Assembly: GCA_004524425.1 (NCBI GenBank)
Contig: SDNN01000030.1
Coordinates: 1 to 21,212, forward strand
From: Promethearchaeota archaeon
GTDB taxonomy: Archaea > Asgardarchaeota > Lokiarchaeia > Sigynarchaeales > SOKP01
Direction: 5' to 3'
Length of the DNA stretch: 21,212 nt
Part shown: in pieces, positions 1 to 6,753 of the stretch
How positions within the stretch are numbered: position 1 is the stretch's first letter
Layout: each line of letters begins with the position of its first letter
Position numbers and translations under genes: made by a program
The notes under the pieces: model-generated
Told to the model about the DNA's origin: nothing
The model's input: the letters and a program-made list of their open reading frames with translations, nothing else
Database searches by the model: none

Positions 1-539
1 GCTGAAGTTAAATCATGACCCGGCGTGATGCCCCCAGTGTCAATCTGGTGAGTCACGCCCCCCGCCCAACCGATTAACTCATCCTCCCAGAAGATCGGTA
101 TGATGGTCTGCACGTCAGTCGTGTGCACGTTTCCACAATCAGGATCATTATTAAGAAATATATCTCCGGGATGTATTCCTACTTCCTCTTCATAATTTTC
201 GTTAATCATGAATTTAACTGCTTCGCTCATGGTATGAACATGGACTAGTATACCGGTTGAGACCACAATGGAATCACCTTCAGGAGTATATAGGGCGAAG
301 CATAATTCTCCTATTTCCTTGACGATAGGGGAAGCCGCTACATGTAGAGCGGTCTCTCTGGCGGATACTAATGCACCTCTTAAGATAGCATAACATTTTT
401 CAAATTTGAAGGGATCTTTTTCCTTTAGGCTTAATCTTTCTATTCCATGATAGGTCTTAGTTTTTTCAAATAATTGCTCACTTTCTTTTAACATTTGCTT
501 AAGTGTTTTCCCTTTCCAGCCGAGCGGTTTATTACTCAT
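1..539 (-). CDS. Acetone carboxylase alpha subunit / hydantoinase B family protein, N-terminal part (cut by left edge)
   Basis: The translated 179 residues match the N-terminus of the hydantoinase B/oxoprolinase family, and most closely, from memory, the alpha subunit of acetone carboxylase-type enzymes. These ATP-dependent cytosolic enzymes carboxylate ketones together with beta and gamma subunits. Recognisable blocks are the SARETALHVAASPIVKEIGE stretch (about residues 59-77), TPEGDSIVVSTG (85-96), NNDPDCGNVHTTD (130-142) and THQIDTGG followed by TPGH (163-175), which hold His and Asp residues typical of the metal-binding part of the fold. Family members are usually 650-780 residues, so about three quarters lies beyond the window. 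The start is the ATG at 539; no clear Shine-Dalgarno precedes it. The first 120 bases of the window are about 56% G+C, well above the rest. The partner subunits are not visible, so ketone carboxylase, acetophenone carboxylase and N-methylhydantoinase remain alternatives. Confidence 0.85.
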   Translation of the reverse strand, partial: MSNKPLGWKGKTLKQMLKESEQLFEKTKTYHGIERLSLKEKDPFKFEKCYAILRGALVSARETALHVAASPIVKEIGELCFALYTPEGDSIVVSTGILVHVHTMSEAVKFMINENYEEEVGIHPGDIFLNNDPDCGNVHTTDVQTIIPIFWEDELIGWAGGVTHQIDTGGITPGHDLTS

Positions 540-627
540 GTCAAAATCCTCAATAACTTAACTTTAATTCTTGCAAATAATTCGGATTGTTAGATCTTTC
601 TTACAAGTAATCTATTTTCTTTTCGAA

Positions 628-637
628 TTTATAAAAC
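628..637 (-). promoter_or_regulatory. TATA-like box for the acetone carboxylase-like gene
   Basis: Read on the minus strand this is GTTTTATAAA, close to the archaeal TATA consensus. It would place the transcript start near 606-602 and leave a leader of about 65 bases before the ATG at 539. The remainder of 540-807 holds no gene that I can support. Assigned by motif and position only. Confidence 0.35.
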
Positions 638-807
638 TTTCTAATGATGAAGAACAGGTTCGCTCAGTTTTTTAAGGAATTCATCTCTTGATTTCAATAA
701 TTTCATTCTTAAGGAATCCCTATTTCTATAAAATAAAAGAGAAATTTTAAAGTATTAAAAAAACAGAGATTGAAATAAGATTAACCCACATAATTTCCAA
801 ATTTATT

Positions 808-1521
808 ATGGATAACAAGCAAAGTGTAACATACAAGGGAAGAGAATTTGAAGTAAATGATGGGGAATTAAATTTTTGCTTGAAAGGCATTGAAGAAATC
901 AAAGACATCGAAGGGCTTGAAAAATTGAATACTATACGAAGCTTGGATCTTTCTCAAAATGAGATTTTTGATATCAGAGGGCTTAATACACTCGATAATT
1001 TGGAAAATTTAGATCTTTCACATAATTACATCGTTAAAATCGAAGGTCTCTCGCACTTGAAAAATCTTAAAACACTAGACTTGCATTCTAACAAAATACT
1101 TGAAATTGAAGGCCTTGAAAATCTTACTAATCTGGAATATTTGAACTTGTGCTATAATGAAATTATTGAAATAAAAGGATTAGACGAATTAGTGAATCTT
1201 GAAATCTTAATCCTTTCTGGAAATCAACTTAATGAAATCACAGGTTTAAAAAAGCTCTCAAATTTACTGGAGCTTCATTTACATGATTGCCCTGTCTTCA
1301 AAGTACCACGTATAATTGGCCCAAGGGATCTTAAAGTGCTTGGTTTAAATAGGACTAGAATTTCTGATGTGAGCACTCTCAAAAACGCACGAAATTGTAA
1401 AGTAATGATTAAAGATACTCCTTTTTGTAACACTATAATTGAATCGCATGGTGGAATCATCAATGATGAGGGAATTCTTCTTAATTTGGATGAAGTATTA
1501 AATAATATTGAAAAATCTTAA
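808..1521 (+). CDS. SDS22-like leucine-rich repeat protein
   Basis: A 237-residue protein of which residues about 30-165 are 22-residue leucine-rich repeats of the SDS22 type. Each unit carries LxxLxLxxNxIxxIxGL, for example NLENLDLSHNYIVKIEGL and NLKTLDLHSNKILEIEGL. About six units can be counted, followed by a degenerate capping region (about 166-237) with no recognisable domain. There is no signal peptide or membrane segment, so it should be a cytosolic protein-binding scaffold. It lies 221 bases upstream of a small GTPase on the same strand. LRR proteins are frequent GTPase or phosphatase partners in eukaryotes, but a partnership here is only inferred. The ATG at 808 is chosen as the first methionine; no Shine-Dalgarno precedes it, and a TATA-like CTATAAAAT lies at 726-734. 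The fold is clear, the function unknown. Confidence 0.85.
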   Translation: MDNKQSVTYKGREFEVNDGELNFCLKGIEEIKDIEGLEKLNTIRSLDLSQNEIFDIRGLNTLDNLENLDLSHNYIVKIEGLSHLKNLKTLDLHSNKILEIEGLENLTNLEYLNLCYNEIIEIKGLDELVNLEILILSGNQLNEITGLKKLSNLLELHLHDCPVFKVPRIIGPRDLKVLGLNRTRISDVSTLKNARNCKVMIKDTPFCNTIIESHGGIINDEGILLNLDEVLNNIEKS

Positions 1522-1593
1522 TTAAAACTGCAATTCATGAAATTATTCAGGTAAAATAACACTTTTTAAAAACACAGATTATCATTGGTTTAT

Positions 1594-1606
1594 AATTTTT
1601 TATTTA
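1594..1606 (+). terminator. Possible T-rich terminator after the LRR gene
   Basis: AATTTTTTATTTA lies 73 bases after the LRR stop codon and before the promoter of the GTPase. Archaeal RNA polymerase can terminate at such T runs without a hairpin. In AT-rich DNA this is weak evidence. Confidence 0.3.
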
Positions 1607-1654
1607 ATCATATTGTACTAAGACCTAGAACTCTCAAATATTAAAAAACAAAGG

Positions 1655-1663
1655 TATATAAAG
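1655..1663 (+). promoter_or_regulatory. TATA box of the small GTPase gene
   Basis: TATATAAAG is a strong archaeal TATA-box match, preceded by purines (AAAGG) where the TFB recognition element would sit. Transcription would start near 1685, giving a leader of about 58 bases that contains the inverted repeat at 1695-1718. It suggests that the GTPase is transcribed separately from the LRR gene upstream. Confidence 0.5.
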
Positions 1664-1694
1664 CTCAAATATATAATTAGTTCTGATTTTATTT

Positions 1695-1718
1695 CCCTTG
1701 TAAACTAATCAACAAGGG
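1695..1718 (+). repeat. Inverted repeat in the GTPase leader
   Basis: CCCTTGT (1695-1701) and ACAAGGG (1712-1718) are perfect complements separated by ten bases. They lie just downstream of the predicted transcript start and about 25 bases before the ATG. The repeat could be an RNA hairpin affecting translation, or an operator half-site pair. The run of three G:C pairs at the base stands out in such AT-rich DNA. Confidence 0.5.
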
Positions 1719-1742
1719 TAGAACAAAAAAATATAATGAACA

Positions 1743-2348
1743 ATGAGTAATTCTAATTTGAGAAAAGAACCCAAACCAAGGTACATCATTAAAATTTGTC
1801 TATTAGGTCAAGGTGGGGTTGGAAAGACGTGCTTATGTAGAAGATTATGCTTTAATACTTTTGAAACGAATACAAAACTGACGATAGGAATTGATTTTTA
1901 TTCATATGATTTACCCCTCCTAATAAATGATGATGAAGAGGAAAAAAGATCGTTTGTAAGACTCTCCATTTGGGATTTTGGAGGTCAAGAACAATTCAAA
2001 ACCTTCTTTCCTTATTATCTGGGAGGTGCGAATGGAATCTTTTTGACCTTTAGCTTATTAGATATCCCAACCTTGGTTGGATTAGATTGGTGGTATGACA
2101 CTCTGGTTCAGCATAATCATGAAAACACCCCAAAAATTATCCTAGGTACCAAAATGGATTTAATTAATTCTTCAGAAAATAAGCAACGAGTTGATGACTT
2201 AATAATTAATCGCTTCTTAAGAAAACACGGGGAGCAAGATTTCATAAGAACTTCTTCAAAATCTAATCACAATATCGAATTTTGTTTTAAAGCACTCGCT
2301 AAAAAAGTATTAGATCATAACCAATTTCCTTATAAAAGGTTGTTGTAG
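1743..2348 (+). CDS. Ras-superfamily small GTPase (Rho/Rab-like)
   Basis: A 201-residue single-domain small GTPase. All five G motifs are visible: P-loop GQGGVGKT (22-29), switch I threonine T47 in KLTIGIDF, DFGGQE (78-83) with the switch II glutamine Q82, GTKMD (135-139) and SSKS (171-174). It should bind and hydrolyse GTP and act as a molecular switch. The TKxD form of the G4 motif, instead of NKxD, is the form seen in Rho/Rac proteins; Ras and Rab usually have NKxD. There is no C-terminal cysteine box (the end is FPYKRLL), so prenyl anchoring is not expected. No GAP or GEF is evident nearby. The genes next to it are an LRR protein upstream and, convergent 79 bases downstream, an array of coiled-coil genes. 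Such GTPases are abundant in Asgard archaea. The start is the ATG at 1743, without a clear Shine-Dalgarno. Confidence 0.93.
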   Translation: MSNSNLRKEPKPRYIIKICLLGQGGVGKTCLCRRLCFNTFETNTKLTIGIDFYSYDLPLLINDDEEEKRSFVRLSIWDFGGQEQFKTFFPYYLGGANGIFLTFSLLDIPTLVGLDWWYDTLVQHNHENTPKIILGTKMDLINSSENKQRVDDLIINRFLRKHGEQDFIRTSSKSNHNIEFCFKALAKKVLDHNQFPYKRLL

Positions 2349-2427
2349 CTTAGATTCTTTCTCTCCAAAAAAAGATAAAGATTATTAAAATAATAGACGC
2401 TTAAATATTAAATGAGAAAAGAACCAA

Positions 2428-3162
2428 CTATTTTGGCTTTACGAGCCCTTCAAACTCCTTATCTGATAAAAATCCTTTATGGAGCATGATCTCCTTTATT
2501 TGATTGACTAAATCTTTATTAATATCCTTTTCTGAAAGTCTCATTTCAAGTATTTTTATTTTATTATTTAACTCGTCTATCTGATCTGCTTTCAGGTTGA
2601 TTTCTTGGATTTTTTCATCAATTTCCTTTCTATTATTCTCTATTTGCTCATTGAGTTTTTCTATTTGACTGTCCTTAAGATTCAAATCTTTTTTAAATCT
2701 TTCAATCTCTCTTTGTTTTGGCTCCTCAGAAAGTTTTATCTCATCCAATTGTTTCTCTAATTCTAAAATCCTATCTTCTTTCTCCTTAAATCTCGATTCT
2801 TGTTTTTCAATAGTTTCTAAAGAAGAGCTCAACTCCTTTTCTTTTTCAGAGATTTTTTTGTTTAGAGCGTTCAATTCTTCATTTAAGTTGGAAATTTCAT
2901 CTTTAGATTCTTTTTCCGTGGCAGATAACTTGTCAAGGAGTTCAAGAATCTTTTCTTCTTGCTCTTTTATTTTCTTATTTTTCTCTTCAAGTTTTTGATC
3001 TTTAAGTTTTATTGCCTCATTGGCTTTTTCTAAGTCCTTCACTTTTACATTTAGATTATTCTCTAATTCACTGATTCTGTCATTTAATTCTAGGAGAACT
3101 GTCCCTTCAATTTTTTGTTTTTTAGTCGGTTTTTCTTTTATTTTTGCCCAATCTATTTCCAT
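2428..3162 (-). CDS. Coiled-coil protein with conserved DW...KQKI N-terminus and KGF-DKEF C-terminus (copy 1)
   Basis: I do not recognise this 244-residue protein as a named family. Residues 4-25 hold DW, six residues, P, then KQKIEG and a leucine-rich start of a helix. Residues about 28-215 form an uninterrupted, highly charged coiled coil rich in Glu, Lys, Leu, Ile and Asn with heptad spacing. The last 30 residues hold IKEIMLHKGFLSDKEFEGL, a short helical hairpin resembling the SHOCT type of C-terminal module. Three other genes in this window share exactly these two ends. It has no signal peptide or membrane segment, so a cytosolic structural or tethering role is plausible but unproven. The ATG at 3162 is supported by an AGGTGA site seven bases upstream. 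It converges with the GTPase gene. Confidence 0.8.
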   Translation of the reverse strand: MEIDWAKIKEKPTKKQKIEGTVLLELNDRISELENNLNVKVKDLEKANEAIKLKDQKLEEKNKKIKEQEEKILELLDKLSATEKESKDEISNLNEELNALNKKISEKEKELSSSLETIEKQESRFKEKEDRILELEKQLDEIKLSEEPKQREIERFKKDLNLKDSQIEKLNEQIENNRKEIDEKIQEINLKADQIDELNNKIKILEMRLSEKDINKDLVNQIKEIMLHKGFLSDKEFEGLVKPK

Positions 3163-3169
3163 ATCAGAC

Positions 3170-3175
3170 TCACCT
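3170..3175 (-). promoter_or_regulatory. Ribosome-binding site of coiled-coil copy 1
   Basis: AGGTGA on the minus strand, seven bases before the ATG at 3162, matches the archaeal GGAGGTGAT consensus. It fixes the start and serves as the template for judging the start of coiled-coil copy 4, which has the same site with six-base spacing. Confidence 0.7.
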
Positions 3176-3339
3176 ACTTAATTATATTGGATTTATATTT
3201 ATTATAAAAATATCTTAGCAATTATAAAATAAATTATACAAAAATCTATTTATATTTTTATAATCACCCAGAAAGAAATAGAGTATTAATTCTACAATCT
3301 TAGGAATTGTTTCCATCCAAATTGAAAATGCAAGAAGAT

Positions 3340-4173
3340 TTAAACGTTATAAAGATCTTCAAATTCTTTATCAGTGACAAATCCCTTTATTTCCATTAAG
3401 CGCTTGATCTTTTTAATTACATCTGGAGATTCTTGAGTTTTATCCACTTGCGAATATAATGCACCAAGATTGTTATTTAGCTCGTTAATTTCATTTATTT
3501 TCGCTTCGAGATCTGCTTCTAGTTTTTCAATAATCTTATCTTTTGTCTGAATCGTGATATCTAAATCCTGCTTATTAATTTCGATTTGTTTGTTTTTCTG
3601 TTCAAGCTCTTCGATATATTGTTCGATTTCGGTATCGCGCACAACACTCGATTTTTCTAATTGTTCTTTTAAATATTCGAATTGCTTGTTGGTTTTTTCT
3701 AATTCATTTCTAATGAGTCTTATCTCTGTCTCCTTTTCAGAAATGACATGGCTTAGGTTTTGCTTTATGCCTTCTACTTCTTTATTGGTTTTTTCAAGAT
3801 TGTATTTAACTCTCATTAGCTCATTATCCTTATTGGCAAGTTTTTGCTCTAATTCTTCGACTTTTTCATATGATACGCCTGGTTTCGCTTCTTCTTCATA
3901 ATATTTAGACTCAGTTTCCTTTAATCTGGTTTTTAAATCAGAAATGATATTATTCAGATTTTTTTCGCTAGTGATGAATTTCTCCGTAAGTTGATTGAAA
4001 CTTGTTTCCGTAATGGTTAATTTTTCCTTTAATTGATCGATCTCTTTATTTTTAGCCGCTAAGTCATTTTCAAGATCGTAAATCTTGTTTCTTAAATCCG
4101 TTAAATATTTTCCTTCTATTTTTTGGCGCTTATTTGGACTTATCTGGGCTTGTTCCCAGTCTATTCTGGTCAT
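3340..4173 (-). CDS. Coiled-coil protein of the same DW...KQKI / KGF-DKEF family (copy 2)
   Basis: A 277-residue member of the unrecognised coiled-coil family. Near its start it has IDW, six residues, P, then RQKIEG and LTDLRNKI. A long charged coiled coil follows (about residues 30-240). The end is IKRLMEIKGFVTDKEFEDL, with KGF-VTDKEF matching the other copies. An in-frame TTG four codons upstream (4185) would add MIKK. I prefer the ATG at 4173 because copy 1 also begins within four residues of the DW and because GGTTGAT, a weak Shine-Dalgarno, lies just before it. A TATA-like box lies at 4241-4250 and the gap to copy 1 is 177 bases, so it is probably transcribed on its own. Coiled-coil sequence drifts fast, so the similarity that matters is confined to the two ends. 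Confidence 0.8.
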   Translation of the reverse strand: MTRIDWEQAQISPNKRQKIEGKYLTDLRNKIYDLENDLAAKNKEIDQLKEKLTITETSFNQLTEKFITSEKNLNNIISDLKTRLKETESKYYEEEAKPGVSYEKVEELEQKLANKDNELMRVKYNLEKTNKEVEGIKQNLSHVISEKETEIRLIRNELEKTNKQFEYLKEQLEKSSVVRDTEIEQYIEELEQKNKQIEINKQDLDITIQTKDKIIEKLEADLEAKINEINELNNNLGALYSQVDKTQESPDVIKKIKRLMEIKGFVTDKEFEDLYNV

Positions 4174-4240
4174 TTTCTTTATCAACCCATAATATATTTT
4201 AAAAACATTAACCCTTGTTATTAGGATATCGTGCTCTTTT

Positions 4241-4250
4241 TATAAATATT
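4241..4250 (-). promoter_or_regulatory. TATA-like box of coiled-coil copy 2
   Basis: The minus strand reads AATATTTATA, inside the longer stretch AAATATTTATAAAAAG. It lies about 70 bases before the start of copy 2, predicting a leader of about 45 bases. Copy 4 has a very similar box (CATTTATAAAAC) at about the same distance, hinting at shared regulation. Confidence 0.4.
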
Positions 4251-4336
4251 TTCTAGAATTACACTCTCTTATATAAAACTTTTTCTTCTAATCCGATAGA
4301 AAATATACAAATAGCTAATTGGAAAACCTAAAATAG

Positions 4337-5134
4337 TTAAAGATGTATTAAAATCTCTCTTTTCCTAATATCCTCCATTATTGAATCCCATTCTTTATCC
4401 GAAATGAATCCTTTTAGTTTTAAAAGCTTCTCTATCTTTTTAATTAGTCGATTCGAAAGCTCAACTCTTTGGGATAATTCCTTTTCGAGAATATTTATTT
4501 TTTGTGTAAAATTATTAGTTTTTCTTATTTTTAATTCAAATTCATTTTCTAGTTTTTCAATTGCTAAGTCTTTTTCTTTAATTTTTTTATTGAAGTTTTC
4601 CTTTTCTTTTTCCAAATCATTACTCAACTTCTCAAAATCATTTTTTAGATTTTCAATTTCGTAATCTTTGTTCAATATCTTCTGAGTTAATTCCTTTTTG
4701 TCATTTTCAAATTTTTTATTTAAATTTTCCATGCTGGAATTTAATTTATCAATTTCCTCATCTTTTCTCATTAGACTATCTTCTAGCTTTTTATAAATTT
4801 CAATTTCTTTATTTTTTTGCTCGATTACATCCTTTAATATCTTGATTTCTTTATCTCTATTTGAAATTGTCCTCTCTAAGAAAGATGTTTTCTCTTCTGA
4901 AGCATTTAGCTTGATCTTGAATTCCTTGAGTGTATCTTGCGCTTTATTCAATTTAAGTTTTATATCCTTGAGATTATCGGAATCCTCGTCTCTTAAAGTT
5001 TCAATTTCTTTTCTTTTTAGAGCTAAACTTTTTTCAAGATCATTAATTTTAGCTCTCAAATCGAGCAAGTCTTTTCCAATAACCTTTTGTTTGGAGTTTG
5101 GTTTATCTAATGCTTTTGTCCAATCCACGGGCAA
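4337..5134 (-). CDS. Coiled-coil protein of the same family (copy 3)
   Basis: A 265-residue family member. From the chosen start it reads (M)PVDW, six residues, P, then KQKVIG and LLDLRAKI, then a charged coiled coil to about residue 225. The C-terminus is IEKLLKLKGFISDKEWDSIM plus a 13-residue basic tail, with Trp replacing the Phe of the DKEF motif. No ATG is available near the DW. The TTG at 5134 is chosen because it places one residue and a valine before DW, as in copies 1 and 4, and because AAGTGA lies five bases upstream, in the same position as the AGGTGA sites of those copies. A GTG at 5143 (three residues longer) is the alternative. The upstream region is shared with the divergent phosphohexomutase gene and contains a 12-bp inverted repeat. 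Confidence 0.78.
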   Translation of the reverse strand: MPVDWTKALDKPNSKQKVIGKDLLDLRAKINDLEKSLALKRKEIETLRDEDSDNLKDIKLKLNKAQDTLKEFKIKLNASEEKTSFLERTISNRDKEIKILKDVIEQKNKEIEIYKKLEDSLMRKDEEIDKLNSSMENLNKKFENDKKELTQKILNKDYEIENLKNDFEKLSNDLEKEKENFNKKIKEKDLAIEKLENEFELKIRKTNNFTQKINILEKELSQRVELSNRLIKKIEKLLKLKGFISDKEWDSIMEDIRKREILIHL

Positions 5135-5203
5135 TCTAATCACTTATTTTAAAAAATGAAATTAAAATCATGAGAATGATTGATATAGTTACTTTTTTTT
5201 TTT

Positions 5204-5234
5204 AAATAAATCTTCTTCTCATGAAGATTTATTT
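5204..5234. repeat. Perfect 12-bp inverted repeat in a divergent promoter region
   Basis: AAATAAATCTTC (5204-5215) and GAAGATTTATTT (5223-5234) are exact reverse complements around a seven-base spacer. They lie between the divergent starts of coiled-coil copy 3 and the phosphohexomutase gene, next to an 11-base T run (5193-5203). The position suits an operator acting on both genes. A terminator is unlikely because no gene ends here. Confidence 0.6.
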
Positions 5235-5249
5235 TTAATTGGACAATGG

Positions 5250-5258
5250 ATTATACTT
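5250..5258 (+). promoter_or_regulatory. TATA-like box of the phosphohexomutase gene
   Basis: ATTATACTT, followed by ATTAATAA, lies about 50 bases before the ATG at 5304. A transcript starting about 25 bases downstream (near 5280) would exclude the upstream in-frame ATG at 5271 and so supports the shorter protein. Confidence 0.4.
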
Positions 5259-5303
5259 ATTAATAACTCCATGAAATTATTCCATTTTCATAAAGCTCGA
5301 GTC

Positions 5304-6734
5304 ATGAAAAATAAAGAATATTTAATTTTTTCCATTAGTGGGATCCGGGGAATCTTCAACGAAACGCTTAGTATTGAAATCGCAAGAAAACTCGCGATCT
5401 CCTATGGATTTTGGCTAAACGGAAAAAATAAGAAAATCGTGATAGGGAGAGACACGAGACCTAGTGGAGAAGTTCTTAAAGAAGTAATGATAGAAACACT
5501 TAGATTTATGGGTTGCGGAATCCATGATTTAGGTATCTGTGCCACTCCTTTGATTGTATATGCTAAGAAAAAACTTAATGCGGAGGGGGCTATAATAATT
5601 TCGGGTTCCCATAATCCTCCCGAATGGAATGGAATTAAATTCTTTTCCTCCTCTACACTATTAAACAATAAAGAGCTTGAGGAATTTTATGAAATCTATT
5701 CTAAGCTTGATTTAGAAGATAATAAAGAAGATTATTCTCATCACGCTAAAGATGTAAAAAAAGTAGACATTGCCAATGACTATATTAAAGAATTATATTC
5801 AAATCTTAACATGGAGCAAATTAAAAAATCAAATAACCTTCAAGTTGCTCTTGATACGGGAGCTGGAGCTGGAAGATATATAACACCTATCATTTTAAGA
5901 GGTTTAGGCTGTCAAGTTAAACTTTTAAATAATAACTTAATTGAAAACCGTTTTCCAAGGGAAATTGAACCGATAGAAAGTAACTTAGCAGATTTAATTA
6001 AAACAGTTAAAAATGAAAAGCAGGATATTGGTTTCGCTCACGATTGTGATGCTGATAGATTAACCATTATAGGAGATGATGGGACTTGTTATCCCGAAGA
6101 TACTGGATTGGCATTGATAGCTCAAAATGAATTCAAAAAAGCGCATGGAAAAGGAGAAAATGTAATTTTTGTCACAAATTTAGCATCATCCTTGATTTTT
6201 GATGAATTAGCAGAAATCCATGGGGCTCAAATCATTAGAACTCCTGTGGGTGAATGCAACTTAGCTAAAAAGATGGACCAGCTCATTAAAAACAATCGAA
6301 ACAAGATAAATGTTTTTGGAGGAGAAGGTTCTTGCGGTGGAGTCATGTTTCCTCTTTTTAACACTACGAGAGATGGTATTTTTGCCGCAGCTAAGATAAT
6401 AGAAATCATGATTGAAAACAATGAGCCCATATCTCACTTAGTTTCTAAATTACCCAAATTCCATGCCATGAGAGAATACATTGATATTGGAGATATAAAC
6501 TTGAAACGTTTGATTGAACACCTGAGTCAAAATCTTGAACAAGAACAAGGCAGATTTGAGCAGATCGAAAGGGATTTGAGACTTCATGAAGGGAAAGAAT
6601 GGTTTGTCTTGATCCACCCTTCCAACACGGAACCAATAATTAGAGTGATAAGTGAAGCTAAAACCGAGAGGTTGGCGAAAATACACTTAACTAAGATTGT
6701 AAAACTAATTGACACAATAAGAAAAAAGTATTAA
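5304..6734 (+). CDS. Alpha-D-phosphohexomutase (phosphoglucosamine / phosphomanno-mutase type)
   Basis: A complete 476-residue phosphohexomutase, which moves phosphate between C6 and C1 of a hexose phosphate in the cytosol. Near the N-terminus is SISGIRG. The phosphoserine loop is SGSHNP with catalytic Ser102. The metal loop is DCDADRL with D247, D249 and D251. The sugar-selecting loop is GGEGSCGG (339-346). The phosphate-binding loop is SNTEPIIR (440-447). Archaeal members of this size are annotated GlmM or phosphomannomutase/phosphoglucomutase, and the sequence alone does not settle the sugar. The gene converges, with a 19-base gap, on a ROK kinase and a PIG-L deacetylase, which suggests glucosamine phosphate. 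An in-frame ATG at 5271 would add 11 residues not expected in the family, so 5304 is preferred. Confidence 0.93.
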   Translation: MKNKEYLIFSISGIRGIFNETLSIEIARKLAISYGFWLNGKNKKIVIGRDTRPSGEVLKEVMIETLRFMGCGIHDLGICATPLIVYAKKKLNAEGAIIISGSHNPPEWNGIKFFSSSTLLNNKELEEFYEIYSKLDLEDNKEDYSHHAKDVKKVDIANDYIKELYSNLNMEQIKKSNNLQVALDTGAGAGRYITPIILRGLGCQVKLLNNNLIENRFPREIEPIESNLADLIKTVKNEKQDIGFAHDCDADRLTIIGDDGTCYPEDTGLALIAQNEFKKAHGKGENVIFVTNLASSLIFDELAEIHGAQIIRTPVGECNLAKKMDQLIKNNRNKINVFGGEGSCGGVMFPLFNTTRDGIFAAAKIIEIMIENNEPISHLVSKLPKFHAMREYIDIGDINLKRLIEHLSQNLEQEQGRFEQIERDLRLHEGKEWFVLIHPSNTEPIIRVISEAKTERLAKIHLTKIVKLIDTIRKKY

Positions 6735-6753
6735 TTTTTATTTAAATCATACT

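Noticed and set aside
3554..3901. Open frame on the plus strand within coiled-coil copy 2
   Set aside because: It is the reverse-strand reading of a Glu/Lys-rich coiled coil, giving a Ser/Phe/Leu-rich product with no domain or ribosome-binding site.
4404..4664. Open frame on the plus strand within coiled-coil copy 3
   Set aside because: Same artefact: low-complexity Phe/Ser sequence opposite a coiled-coil gene.
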